Shown piece by piece: positions 1 through 11,489 of a stretch of DNA of 64,000 nucleotides (positions within the stretch are counted from its first letter, which is position 1; each line of letters begins with the position of its first letter). The DNA is from Galeopsis tetrahit (lineage: Eukaryota; Streptophyta; Magnoliopsida; Lamiales; Lamiaceae): NCBI GenBank assembly GCA_963675135.1, contig OY776120.1, positions 11,126,001 through 11,190,000 of the forward strand, in the 5' to 3' direction. A program made the position numbers and the translations under genes. The notes beneath the pieces are model-generated. The model ran no database searches. It saw only the letters and a list, made by a program, of their open reading frames with translations, and was not told the origin of the DNA.

Positions 1-366
1 CCTCGTCCACGCATTCATACGGAGTAACAATATATGAAGGAAAAGTTGTTTCATTAATGGGCCCATAATGAATATTGTAAGGCCCATGTAAATTGCTCCC
101 ACTGGTGATGATAAGGTCCGAATATTATTAGGAGGGCGTGGGTTATATACCCCTCCAACAATGCTAGATGCACTCCCCGATACATATACCCTCCCCAAAA
201 CAGGTATAGGATAGATGTATTCCCCAAATTACCTATAATATCATTTACTCTCTAAAATGATATTTAATAAATACACCCCCACTAAAACCCCAATTCCCCC
301 TTCTTTCTCACCACTCACAAACCGCCCCTCCAACTCGCTGCCCTCCACCCACGTCGCTCACACAAC

Positions 367-1152
367 CAGGGGCGGAACTACGTTGATAGTGGGGGTGGCC
401 CTGGCCCCCCCTAATTTTTTTATTTTTTGTACTATTATATTCATATTGCACATCTAATATAATAGCAATGGGCCGCATTGGTACATCCTATATATTCTAT
501 TTAAATTGTAAGCCCAAATTAGACTCAGTTAATGATAATTATTCCATTCAATTAATACTTGATTAACTCAATGACCAGTGACCACTTGATCAACAAAAGT
601 TATAATGAAAAAATAGAGTTTGATGGGGTAAGTGATTTCCATTTATTTATTTTAAAATACTATATTTTTTTATATTAATCATTGTAATGTAAATTTTAGG
701 GTTTGAGGATTTGAGTTTCACTTAGTAGAATATTAATTTGATGTACAAGTTATTTAACATGTAAACTAGTAAAGTTATTGTAATATTTATATATTAAAAT
801 ATTTTATGTTCTGTTTTGTAGATGAAAAAATTAAAAATAATTTATTCATTTAAAAAAAAAAATAAAGACTTAACATCTAAGTTAAATTTGCTAATTGAAA
901 ACGAGTCTTCAAGTTTTAAAATTTGGTCTACAAATCACCTAGGATCGAAATTAGTGAAAATTTAGATTATGTAATTTTATAAACATTTGTGAATAAAGTA
1001 AATAGAGTAAATTAATTTAGATTAAATAATTATGAGATGCACGAATAAAATAAGTGGACAAACAATTGTAAGATCGAGAAGTACTAAATATTAAATCGAT
1101 CACTACTTAATTTTTGGCCCCCCCTCCCTATCTAATCCTGGTTCCGCCCCTG
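367..1152. mobile_element. Non-autonomous hAT element with 8-bp target duplication
   Basis: The element begins CAGGGGCGGAAC and ends GTTCCGCCCCTG, a 12-bp perfect terminal inverted repeat. Sub-terminal GGCCCCCC blocks lie at both ends. It is flanked by an exact 8-bp direct repeat, CACACAAC, at 359-366 and 1153-1160. An 8-bp duplication plus CAGGGGCGG-type termini is characteristic of plant hAT elements. The 786-bp interior is AT-rich and has no transposase frame. The exact duplication and intact termini suggest a fairly recent insertion. A degenerate terminus of the same family is visible at 61161-61197. Confidence 0.88.
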
Positions 1153-1271
1153 CACACAACGTTGGTCGTCCGTCACCTTAGCCGTCACGCCGCAACAGGC
1201 ACTGCCGCTGCTCTCCTCCTTTTTTTTTTCTCTCTTTCTTCTGTAAATCCTCCCACCGTCGCTGCCCCACT

Positions 1272-1291
1272 CCCCCCCCCCCCCCCCCCCC
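1272..1291. repeat. Poly-C run
   Basis: Twenty consecutive C bases lie inside the GC-rich interior of the 134-1596 element. It is prone to slippage and to assembly error. It also gives rise to the proline-rich and glycine-rich open frames on either strand here, which are not genes. Confidence 0.9.
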
Positions 1292-1782
1292 GCCCGACTC
1301 GCCCCCTCCCTCCCACGACGTCGCTCCTCCTCCTCCCCAGTGACTTCACCGTCCCATTTTTTCTTTCTTTTATCCCTCTCTGCAACAGGTGTCGACGGTG
1401 GCTGACGGAGATGGGGCGACGGCAACTGCCTCTCCAATTAGAATTAGGGTTAGTTTGAATTTTAGAGAAAGTGTATCTATCTATCTATTTGTATTTTACT
1501 AAAAGGATAAAACATGTATTTTACATAAATATTTAATTAATAAAAATAGAGGAGGAGTGCATCTAACATTCATAGAGGAACATATAACCACACCTATTAA
1601 AGGAGCTCGACATCAAGTCTTCAATTTTTCATTACATCGAGACATTGTCAATTTTTTATTTCCAAGTTTTTTTATTATGAATTTATTCCATGTTTAATTT
1701 CAACAACTTGGATTTTTAGGTATTTTATCCATTTTCCTTATTTAATTTACTCTATTTGTGGTTTCAATAAACAAATTTTTTT

Positions 1783-1998
1783 GGGTTAATTGTAAATTAA
1801 ATTATCACCTTTTCCTAAATTGCAACATTGTTTTTTATTTCGATCTAATCTCAAAACATCAAATTTGAGTGCAAATGAAGTTGTCTTGAAGTCTAAATTG
1901 CAACAATATTTAAAGGTGGTGATTTTATTTGCAATTATTCAAAATTTAGATTAAATTGCAATTTAGGGAAAGGTTGTGATTTAATTTGCAATTAACCC
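1783..1998. mobile_element. MITE with long inverted ends
   Basis: The ends are inverted repeats of about 45 bp with few mismatches. The left starts GGGTTAATTGTAAATTAAAT and the right ends in the reverse complement of GGGTTAATTGCAAATTAAAT. Blocks reading AAATTGCAAC and its complement also repeat inside, so the whole 216 bp could fold back on itself. The flanks are T-rich and no duplication can be assigned. No coding capacity. The superfamily is not identified. Confidence 0.7.
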
Positions 1999-3436
1999 AA
2001 TTTTTTTTTGCTCTTGCTTTTCTCATTCATAGGTATAGGTGGGTTCTCTATTAAATAATACTCTCATTTTCTTTAAAAGTTGTCCATTTATTTTTGAATT
2101 TTTAAGTTAAAGAAAAATATGAAAAAGAAAAGATAGAGAGATAATGGATGTTATCGAAAATGTAAAATAAGTAGCTTTCAAAAGAAAAAAAAAAGTTACA
2201 ATAGTACAAGGTAAGAAACATAAATGAAGTGTATATAATTACAATATCACATATTAATGCATTCAAAGTTGGCAAAACAATATTTCATATAAAGCAAATA
2301 GCATTATATCATAAAGCAAACAATATCATATATATTCTCTAATAATTTGAATCCAATTAAATATTCAAACCTGGAAGAAGCTTGACATGACTTGCAACAC
2401 AAAGAATAAAGCTGGAGGGGGGATACATCAAAATATACCAAACAATCAAAGTACAACAGATTAAAATGTGTATCATTAAAACCTTGACAAAACATCTAGT
2501 CATTGAATTGATGGTCTGAATTGAAAATATTTTTACTGAGATGGAATGATGCAAATTAAATTGGTTGATAATGAAATGATAAAAAAAGAATGGCTAAGAA
2601 CAAAAGGATTCAATTAAATTCTTCATGTGCTGATTTAATATTTGATAATTTCTCAACTATAACAGAATCTTTAGTTGGTGATGGAGTACTTTTTTATGAA
2701 TAAAAATAATGTGTAATTATTTCAATTTGAATCAATATTGTTGACTTTATTCTATAACTCCATTCATTCGCTTACTAGGAGTATTTGGCTTTTTGAAAAG
2801 AAAAAAACAAAGTATATTATTTATTTACTTAAATTATTGTACCACGCTGCATAACTTTTTTGTCTAGGTAGAAACAACTAATTATATATACACACATATA
2901 TAATTGACAAATCAAGTGTAATCATCCTTAGGTAATGTAAACAATGAGTCGCTCATGGATTTTGATTCAATTATTCCAATTTCAACATGTTGTCATTACA
3001 ATTGCTAATAGAAATTAATATCCTATAAAAATGAGTAGAATTGAGGTCCACCCGGCCATAATGTTTTTTTAAGTATTGGCATTTGTTCAAATAATCAACT
3101 TATTTAGGGGATCAATATCACCGTCCACTAATGGGATCAATTAAAGTCAGAGTAAACTTTTATATGTACTGGCTCCTTAAAAATTGTTTGCATATGATAC
3201 GTAAAGTTAATTAGAGGGTATAATAGGAATAAATGTTGAAGAATTTGAGTCATGACAATCATGCTACTTACCATAAAAAGGATGCACTAGTTCACAGCCA
3301 AAATGAGTAAAGATTGGCTTTTTTGTTACATGAATCTCTATGTATATCCTCAAATTCTGGTAGCAAACAACGTGTATTGTTTGATTTCGTCACATGTAAA
3401 ACCCATAACTTAGAAATTAACAGGTAGGCAGTGAAA
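1999..3436. other. Intergenic, 5' flank of the GDSL gene
   Basis: AT-rich sequence without a supported gene. 2040-2210 resembles a worn MITE (poly-purine and poly-pyrimidine stretches). The rest shows no recognisable coding or repeat structure. The last few hundred bases should contain the promoter of the GDSL gene that starts at 3437, but no convincing core element stands out. Confidence 0.5.
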
Positions 3437-4991
3437 ATGAAGAAAATGGCGTTGCAAATAATATTGTTGATGGTGATGATGATGATATCAATGGTAGAGA
3501 TTTGTTCAGGAAAGACGCCTCTTGCAAAAGCGTTATATGTGTTTGGCGATTCTGTGTTGGACAATGGAAACAATAATCTCTTACCAACTCTGGCCAAAGC
3601 TAATTTCCCCCCTTATGGCATCAATTTTAGCAAAGGCCCAACTGGGAGATTCACCAATGGACGAACTATTGCTGATTTCATAGGTTCTTTTATATTATTA
3701 TTATTATTGTTAATTGTTATTATTATATTAATTGAACTAATTCGAATATATTATTGGCATATATGCAGCTGAGTTTCTTGAATTGCCGTATCCAACTCCT
3801 TACTTGAGTTTAGTAACAAGTGTGTTGCTATCAGAGCACCTTGGAGGCCTAAGTTACGCGTCGGGAGCTTGTGGTATTCTTCCCGAGACGGGAAGGCACT
3901 TGGTACGATCTTTTTTTCGATCAACAAATTCGAATATCGTTAAATTTCGCTACGATATGCTCCATATATCCGTCAATTTGAATTTTTTGGTATAGTATGA
4001 CCATGCTGAATTGATTAAGAGAGTGTAACGTTTTTTTATTATATAGTGTGTGTATATTTTCAAGTTTGGTACAAATATTTAATATATTTCATAAATTGGG
4101 ACAGGGAAAATGCCTGAATTTGGCAGAGCAAATGGACATGTTTGAAAGAACGGTGAAAGTGGAACTTCCCATATACTACAGTAGCTCTGAGGAATTATTC
4201 AATTATTTATCAAAATCATTATTTGTGGTTTCAATTGGCAGCAATGACTACATCAACAATTATCTTGACCAAATAAATTACGATACAAGCAAACGTTACT
4301 CCCCTCAATCTTTCGCCCACCTTCTCATTCATAATCTTTCCCAACTTTTTCAAGTAATTTATATTTCATCTAAACTTCTTTATTTCCTATTTTTGTTAGT
4401 ATATAATTAATCAAATGAGTGCAGAGATTGTATAAACTGGGAGCAAGAAAAGTGATAATGTTCGAGGTCGGACCAATCGGGTGCATCCCATCGAGTACGA
4501 GGAAATTCAAACACATCGGGAAATGTGTCGAGGAGATCAATGAGCTTGCACACATGTTCAACAACATGCTTGCTCCCATGCTTCATAATTTGACATCCAC
4601 TCTTGATGCCTCATCATTTGTACTTGCTCATGGTCATGCCCTTGGCTATGATGCTATCATTAATCCTTCTAATTATGGTAATACCATTTTTTTTTTCTTT
4701 ATTTCAGTATATTTTTTCTATTTTTCAATTAAGTAAGTGTATTTTTTTTTTATAAACTTGATTCCAGGATTGAGTGATTCAAGCAATCCATGTTGTGTAA
4801 CATGGTTCAATGGGACATCAGGGTGCATCCCTGAGCTATGGGGGATGACGTGTCAGCACCCAGAAAAACACTACTTCTTTGATGGCTATCATCTTACTGA
4901 ATCTGTTTATAAAACAGTAGCCACCCTTTGCTTTAATGGTTCCTCTATTTGCACCCCAAAAAATATCAAAGATTTGGCTTCTCAAATTTGA
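3437..4991 (+). CDS. GDSL-type esterase/lipase
   Basis: Five exons: 3437-3683, 3769-3902, 4105-4353, 4425-4677, 4768-4991. All junctions are GT/AG, and the frame closes to give 368 residues, the usual size for plant GDSL lipases. The ATG at 3437 is used; an upstream in-frame GTG at 3431 is not a plant start. Residues 1-25 are a hydrophobic signal peptide (MKKMALQIILLMVMMMISMV), so the protein is probably secreted. Block I is FGDSVLDNG with nucleophile Ser39. The block II region has PPYGINF and GRFTNGRT. Block III is GSNDY (Asn174). Block V is DGYH (Asp333, His336). All SGNH catalytic positions are present, so the enzyme looks competent to hydrolyse esters. The substrate cannot be inferred. 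Exon 5 is Cys-rich, as is normal in the family. The GLV peptide gene lies 408 bp downstream in convergent orientation. Confidence 0.93.
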
Positions 4992-5301
4992 AATATTCTG
5001 TTTTTCTCTTGTAGCACTCTTTATAAATAATTTTTATATAAGGCAGAATTCTTTCGGATACAATATTATTTTTTACTATAAAACAGTGTTGAAGATGAGA
5101 GGTGGGAGAATTGAAAGTGGAAAATTGAATAGAGCAATTGTATTGTATAATGTACAATACTAACTAGCAAGTTTCTACTTAGTTGATACAAAGAAATAAA
5201 AGAAGTCCTATATTTTTAGACTAGACACTATTACCTTATGCTAACAACCAAACAAGGCATAAAAAACAGATGATTTCTATATATCTAGCTAGTATATATG
5301 A

Positions 5302-5330
5302 GGCTAGGGGTGACTTCACTCGTGGGGCAA
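5302..5330. mobile_element. Truncated hAT-like terminus
   Basis: TAGGGGTGACTTCACTCGTG followed by GGGC resembles a degenerate hAT end of the CAGGGGYGGA...TGGGGC type. No partner end or target duplication was found. It lies between the convergent GDSL and peptide genes and may form part of the peptide gene's 3' flank. Confidence 0.3.
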
Positions 5331-5399
5331 AATTGTGAAGCCAAAATACCTATTTTAATACATTACTAATATATTTTAAATATTTGGATCCTAATATAA

Positions 5400-6223
5400 T
5401 TAATTGTTTGGCTCATGATTGTTGATTGGTGGCTTCCTACGTGGTCGGCCCTGTCCCTTGTAGTCCTTGACCATCAGGGTTGCAACCTCGTCGCCTGCCT
5501 CCACAAACTCCTTTGATGCTTCATTCTTCTTTTAAAAAAACATAAAAATTTAATAAGCACATAAAGAATCATGAACAAGTTATTAATATTCCTTGTACAA
5601 TTAATTCATTTATATTAATTTTTCTAACCGTCGTTTACCACCACTTGGATGAAAGAGCTTCGTTATGAAATTTACCTGAGTCAGAGTGTGATCACTTTCG
5701 ATTTGCGGTATTGGGAAAGAATTCTCTGCTTCAGATGATTCACTTTTTTCTATATATAGGAACAAAATACATAAACATGTATAAAATGATGAGTTATATA
5801 GTCTTGTGTGTCTTCACTAAATCAAAATCAATTAAAAAGTAATAATACCTTGAATGTCAATTGGTTTTCCTTTTATCCCTTGCAACAATTTTCTCCCCCA
5901 CAGAAACTTAGGCTCCTGAATAAATTACATACTTTATAATTATTAAAATAATCAAGAAAAAAAATCAAACAAAAAAAATGAACATACACAGAGGCTTACA
6001 CTTACATCATTTTTCTCTCCTCCATTAATTTGCCCTGTATAAACAACAGAGTTGTGAATAAAATGCCAACAAAATGAATCTTGAATTTAAGTAGTGTGAA
6101 AGAAATTAATATTGCAAAAATAATATTGTACGTACCTTGATAACACTTTGCACTAGAGTACTCTAGAGCAGCCAAAATTATCACAATAATCAGTAATAAT
6201 CCTGAAGAATACTTAGATGCCAT
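5400..6223 (-). CDS. GLV/RGF/CLEL-family secreted signalling peptide precursor
   Basis: Five exons on the minus strand, in order: 6223-6136, 6034-6006, 5915-5849, 5749-5676, 5528-5400. All junctions are GT/AG and the frame closes to a 128-residue precursor. Residues 1-25 form a signal peptide (MASKYSSGLLLIIVIILAAL, cut near SSA-KC). The middle is charged and poorly conserved. The C-terminus carries DYKGQGRPRRKPPINN followed by six residues and a stop. That motif fits the GOLVEN/root meristem growth factor family: an Asp-Tyr start for tyrosine sulfation, a basic middle, and a PPINN end like the PPIHN/PPKNN ends of known members. Such peptides are processed from the precursor and bind RGI receptor kinases to control root meristem activity and gravitropism. 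Here the motif is 16 residues, not the usual 13. The start is the only ATG before the signal peptide. Confidence 0.82.
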
Positions 6224-7097
6224 TTGTGAGATTTTGTTTTGAATTGAACAGAGAATCCTAGAAAATGTAATGTGGGAATTTATAGAGTTGAAACCAGAGT
6301 CAAAGTTAGAGTTCCGACAAGTAACTAGTCCTTTTAAAATTTTAAAATAATTTTCTGGCTACAAACAGAACTTAGGGAAACTCAAGGCATTAAAATAATG
6401 ACATAATTAATTAAAAAAATTGGATATTTACTTAGAAAAAACATATCATGGCAGATGCATGTTTGAATATTAATGAATGGAGTTTCATTGGCTTAACATA
6501 CTGCTGATGCTAATCACGAGGCTTATGATCAAGGGTGGTATCATTTCCCCAAATCCATGGATTTAGGTTTTAAATTTTTTTGAAATTTCAGGGCCCATTT
6601 TTTATATATATATATATATATATATGATGTACATTGAATCAAATGAGTGGGGTGTGTTTGCAAATAACAATGATTGATTCAAATAGTGACGGAGCCAGAA
6701 AATCTCGGTAGGGGGGCCCGATTAACATTACTTTAAAGATAAAATAACATGTACTTATTATACTCATCGAAATTTTACGTGATAAAATTGTCAATGCAAT
6801 CTATCTTTCATTTTGTTTTGAAGTTTTGATAGTTTGATTCAAAATGAAGCGAAATAATTTAAAAATTACTAAAATATTTTGCGATTCTTAGCAAAAACTT
6901 TGACAATAATTCTCAAATACACCATGAATCTATATTATTAACTCTATTGAAGAAATAATTTATTTTTGGAGTATCAAGAAACAAATATAAGTAAAAAACA
7001 CCTAAAAAAAAATATTATTCCTTTCAAACTTTGTATGCAAGCATTTATTTTTTATTCGATATATTTCTCAAAAAATAAAAATAATACTTTTATTTTC

Positions 7098-7128
<31 letters not shown>

Positions 7129-8085
7129 ATAAAAATAACTATTACCACATAATATATATATAATTATTATAAAATATTTATCATATATATATATAAAAAA
7201 TTGGTGGGGAATTTTGTATATATTGTGGTATTTGTAAAACATGTCATTTTTTATAACTGTACAAAAAACACCCTTATTATATTTGGATAAATAATGGATA
7301 AAGATGGAATATTATTTAAATTGTGAGGACAAAATTGTAAAATTTATTATTATAATGATGAAAATGACATAGAAGCTATTAAAAGTTGGTGAATGGGTGC
7401 TTCACCAAAATCACTTTTAACAAATTAATTTAATCATTTATTTTGTTTGCAAACACTCAAAGTGATTTTATTTGGAAAAAGAAATTGTTTTTAAGTAGTG
7501 TTTGCAAACACACCCGAGTCTTTTGAATTCCTTTTTCCAAAAATAAATAAATTTGAGTTCTGATTCAGTGTAATTTAATTCAAGCAAGTTAGCTTGGGTT
7601 TAGTAAAGTTGAAATCAGTTGTGTTAGGTTAGTAGAGTTAGCTAACTGAAATTTGTTCACATATAATGGATTCTTCACATATAATGGATTTATTTAAATT
7701 ATCTTAAATTTTGATATTCTTGTGTAGATTGTAATTTTTTACTTTCTTTAAAGTTTGTTTTATCGTTTTATTGAACTCATAACGCATACTCCATAAAATA
7801 TAAATAAAGATTGTATTCTAATTTATTGCTCCATACCCAAGTAAAATTAAAATCCCTTTATTTTGTTATCACACACATTAATAATTAAAAATTAAGTAAG
7901 CATTATTTTAACTAGTAAAGCCTCTAATAAAATATTATATAAATTATATGTTGCTTATTTTTAAATATTATTCTATATTTTTTTTAGAGTTATTCGATTC
8001 AAGTCTAAATATTAAGTATTAAGATCAACTCTGCCTTAAAAAAAAAAAAAAAAAAAACGACTCTGATCATGTTTTTATTTTATTA
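6224..8085. other. Intergenic with worn transposon ends and AT microsatellites
   Basis: No gene is supported. A hAT-like end (GACGGAGCCAG followed by GGGGGGCCC) lies near 6688-6720 without a partner. (TA)n tracts occur at about 6604-6625 and 7097-7124. A short B-box-like stretch followed by an 18-19 base A run at about 8038-8057 may be a SINE tail. Confidence 0.4.
6650..7515. mobile_element. Possible DNA transposon with GGGTGTGTTTGCAAA ends
   Basis: GGGTGTGTTTGCAAA at 6650 is matched by its perfect reverse complement at 7501-7515. The interior is AT-rich, has no coding capacity and contains another transposon end and an AT microsatellite. A convincing target duplication is lacking; only GAGT is shared near both borders. 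A related end occurs at about 11358 (GGGGGTGTTTGCAAA). The pairing could be two copies of the same end rather than one element. Confidence 0.4.
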
Positions 8086-8580
8086 GGCAATCTTCAATTA
8101 TCGAACCAAAAATGCAACCAAAATCACCAATTTACCATCAAATTTGAATCAAACAGTAAAATCGTTTCCAATCATCAAATTCAAATTTTAACTTAATATA
8201 AATATTTTTAATTTTATCTTTTTATTTATATTTTATTAAATATTTGTTTATCATCAGATATCTTGTCTTACAATTAAATTATATGCTTTCAATTTTTAAA
8301 TATTTTATAATTGTTAATCACAAAATTCAAAATTGTTTCATTATTTAATTTAAATAATGATTATAAAATTATAAATTCTAAATAAATTAAACAATAAATT
8401 AATTAAAAAAATGAAAATAAAATATAAACAGATGAAAAAGCATTGTAAGATGTCAAATAGGCAAAAAAAAAAAAGCCAAAAAGTGAATTTTGGAAAATTG
8501 CCACCACCGGATAATACATCATTGGAGAGCATTTTAAGTGGTAAATAAGATATATATTTGTGTCTCCATTGGAGATGCCC
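8086..8580. mobile_element. Tourist-like (PIF/Harbinger) MITE
   Basis: The left end GGCAATCTTCAAT pairs with the right end ATTGGAGATGCCC as imperfect inverted repeats. Both borders are flanked by TTA (8083-8085 and 8581-8583), the target duplication of PIF/Harbinger elements. The 495-bp interior is AT-rich with no transposase. GGGCATCTCCAAT-type ends are common among plant MITEs. Confidence 0.65.
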
Positions 8581-9592
8581 TTAGTACTAGCATGATTTTC
8601 GATTATGGTAAAATTTCTGTCCACTGCCCGTGACTTTTTGAACCAAGACTTTTCCACATAAAATGTAGGCGTTCTTGTAATTTATTTTCAGAAGTTTGTA
8701 AGAATCTCACTTTTAAAGATCTCAAGTTTATGTAAGAATTGTAACCATCTAATTTATTAGCGGGAGTCATACATGGAATTCGAGGTCAAATTAAATCAAT
8801 TTTATACTAATATGTCTACAGACGACAAGAGTATAAATTTTCAACTATGAGCTGTTATACCTCCTTAGTATACTCAAATTCTGAACAAAAAAGGTGAAAA
8901 AATTAAAAACATGAGTCGACATCATTTTTTAAAACAAAAAACAGAGATTCTTTGGTTCGTAATCTTGAATATTCTGGTGATAGTGGACTAGATATCAATC
9001 TTCTCTTTGGATACCTATAACTCATGTCTTAATTAATTACTATAAAACAATCAAATTTAAACAGGAAATTTGATTAGTATAGTTATGCACACAGCTTTTA
9101 GTGTGTTAGGCCAACTCAGCCTGTAAATTGAGAAGTGCAGCTTTAATTCAAATATTTAATTAAATTAATATTTGGGATGTTTGACTAGGCGCAGATATAT
9201 TTTGATTCTCATTTCTTTGGAAAAGCAGAAGCACAGAATTTAGAGATATAGTACCACATTAATTTGTTGGTCGAGAACTTCAGAATGATCACAGTTATAT
9301 CTGTGTGTGTACAAACATGAATTGGTAACTAAATAGTGGTAGTACTGTACTGTACATTATGTACAGTAAAATTTAAAGAGATTGGGATTAATATGGCAAA
9401 AAAATGTTATTCCCAAAGTAAAAATGAGAATCAAGAACGTGGGCAAGTTGATTTTTGCATAGAACTACTAACTTTTCTTATTGTTTAAGGGTTAATAAAA
9501 CAGATGGTTTTGTTGTAAGCTGGTCATTAGGACACGAGGACGAGTAGTTCCATTTGGAGATCATTGTCTTGTGTGCCCTAGTCGGACGTAAC

Positions 9593-9639
<47 letters not shown>

Positions 9640-11489
9640 GGAGTATTATTTACTCCGTCGTCTCATGATGACTTACATATCTTGACTAATGCACTTTTTT
9701 TAAAAATTTAATTTAGACAAGTGGAGTCAAGATGTAGGAAATTATTTTTATATTGAGATTCTGCAAGTAATTTTAAAACGTCTCAATAAAAAAATGGACA
9801 AGTAATAAAGAGACGAAAAAAGTAAACTTATTAAAATAGAAAGTGTATATAATATGAAAAAAAAAAAGATACTCCAAATCAGAACACTTCAATAATGAAC
9901 TCAAATAAAATAATACTCCCTCAATTTAATAAATATTAATTTTTCTATATATAAAATAAATTTGTTGAAGGTATATATGAAGTATGATAGGGTATTGTGG
10001 GTTCACTTATAAATAAAAGGGTTGTTTATGGATAAATTTAATGTTAATTTAAATAAATAAGTGATAGTGAAAAGTGAATACAAATTATAAAGTATTGTGA
10101 TTATTTAAAAAAATGTAATGAGAAAAATGAAATTTGACAACTAACAAAAGAATGTGAGTATATATATTGAAATTAGAGAAAGTTGAAGATAACTCATGTT
10201 TGAAACTATTAATACATTATGGATCTTATTTTTCTATAAAACGTCACAATTAATATTTGTGGTAATTCCGAAAGTTGTAGATTAGTCATGCAAAATCTAC
10301 TTGACAAAGTGAGATAATACAACTCCACATACAAATTAATCTACGACTCTGCATGAGAGGTTTTTAGTTCAAATGAACCGTTTATGTTTTGAATTAACAA
10401 GTTATACTAGAAGTGAGCCAGCCTGAATTAAAATATTTGCCAAAATTGTGATTTATAGTAAATAAGTGAGTTGATTAATTGATTTAAACGTTTGTGAAAT
10501 AAATTCAGATATGTTTGAGTTTTTGACCTTTTATTTAATTATTTTTCAAATAAATTTGATTAAAGCTAAACTGTGTTAAAATAGACTTCAAAAAACTTAT
10601 TATATATTTCTTCTTAATGATCGAGTGATTACACTCACAAAGAATAATTTAATAGATTGTCCATCTAAAAACAATTCAATCTATGATTTGATTATGTATT
10701 AGTTGTACAAAAGAGGAAAGACATGTGGCAGGAAAGTAATGCTCCGATTATCAAGGCAAATATTTTCTTGATTGTGAGGAAAGATGATCAGATTAAACCT
10801 TAATCTTACAATTAATGAATTCTTAATCCCATGATTAATTTCGGGATAAGCATAAGGTTTGCACCTTTGTCCTCCATGTGTACGGGTGCAGAGCTTTTGA
10901 GAAATGGAGAGATTCCATTTCACCTCTATCTAAAATTGAATGAAAAAAAAAATGGTTGTCACGTTGATTAATGGTTAAAGTAGTTATTTAAGGAGTTAAT
11001 TAAATAGCTATCTTTAATACCTTTTAGGATGTAAAGATACACCATATAGTAACTTTACATTTTCAGTTCACATTGTAATGTATTCTCTCAACACTTAATC
11101 TTAATTTCCTCTTTACTCAATATATCAATTATTCTTCAAACGTTAATATGGTATTAGGTTTACACTTATAAGTTGTAAATTGATTAGCTTAGGTTCCAAT
11201 TTTATCTTCATACGTTTTCAATTTGATCTCTGAATCTTAAATTCTACTTAGAGTTCCAATTCCCAACTTCAATTAAGGTTCTATACTCAAATTTTGAGGA
11301 TTTTCTTCTGAGTTTTACACTCACTTTAGGAAATCAGTATAAGTGACACCGGCCACTATGGGGGTGTTTGCAAACTCTATAAACCGCTTAAAAGCACTTC
11401 TGAAAAGTAAAAGTTGTGAGAGGACAGCTTTAAAAAAAGTGATTCTAGAAACTGTTTGTAGTATGAATACTACCCCCTATTAGTTCTTA
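8581..11489. other. Intergenic, no gene seen
   Basis: AT-rich sequence without a supported gene. It contains an ATT microsatellite at 9593-9638, a partial Stowaway-like sequence starting near 9650 (TACTCCGTCGTCTC) and another near 9911 (ACTCCCTCAATTT). Open frames here are short and show no recognisable similarity. Confidence 0.5.
9593..9638. repeat. (ATT)n microsatellite
   Basis: About fifteen uninterrupted TTA/ATT trinucleotide units directly follow a non-repetitive stretch. Likely polymorphic. Confidence 0.9.

Larger units (their letters stand above)
134..1596. mobile_element. Inverted-repeat DNA transposon (Mutator-like?), interrupted by a hAT insertion
   Basis: The two ends form imperfect inverted repeats of roughly 45 bp. 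The left end reads GGTTATATACCCCTCC then TAGATGCACTCC, and the reverse complement of the right end reads GGTTATATGTTCCTCT then TAGATGCACTCC. The interior is CT-rich and GC-rich with a 20-base C run. No transposase frame is visible, so it is non-autonomous. No clean target duplication was found, so the outer borders are approximate. Its ends resemble those of the element at 45177-46088 (shared TATACC(C)CTCC and GATGCAC blocks), which suggests one family. The hAT element at 367-1152 sits inside it and arrived later. Assignment to the Mutator superfamily is inference. Confidence 0.5.

Noticed and set aside
1114..1458. Proline-rich (plus) and glycine-rich (minus) open frames of about 100 codons
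   Set aside because: They are produced by the poly-C run and GC-rich interior of a transposon; no start context, domain or splice structure.
3431..3436. Upstream GTG start extending the GDSL frame by two codons
   Set aside because: Plants start at ATG; the ATG at 3437 gives a proper signal peptide.
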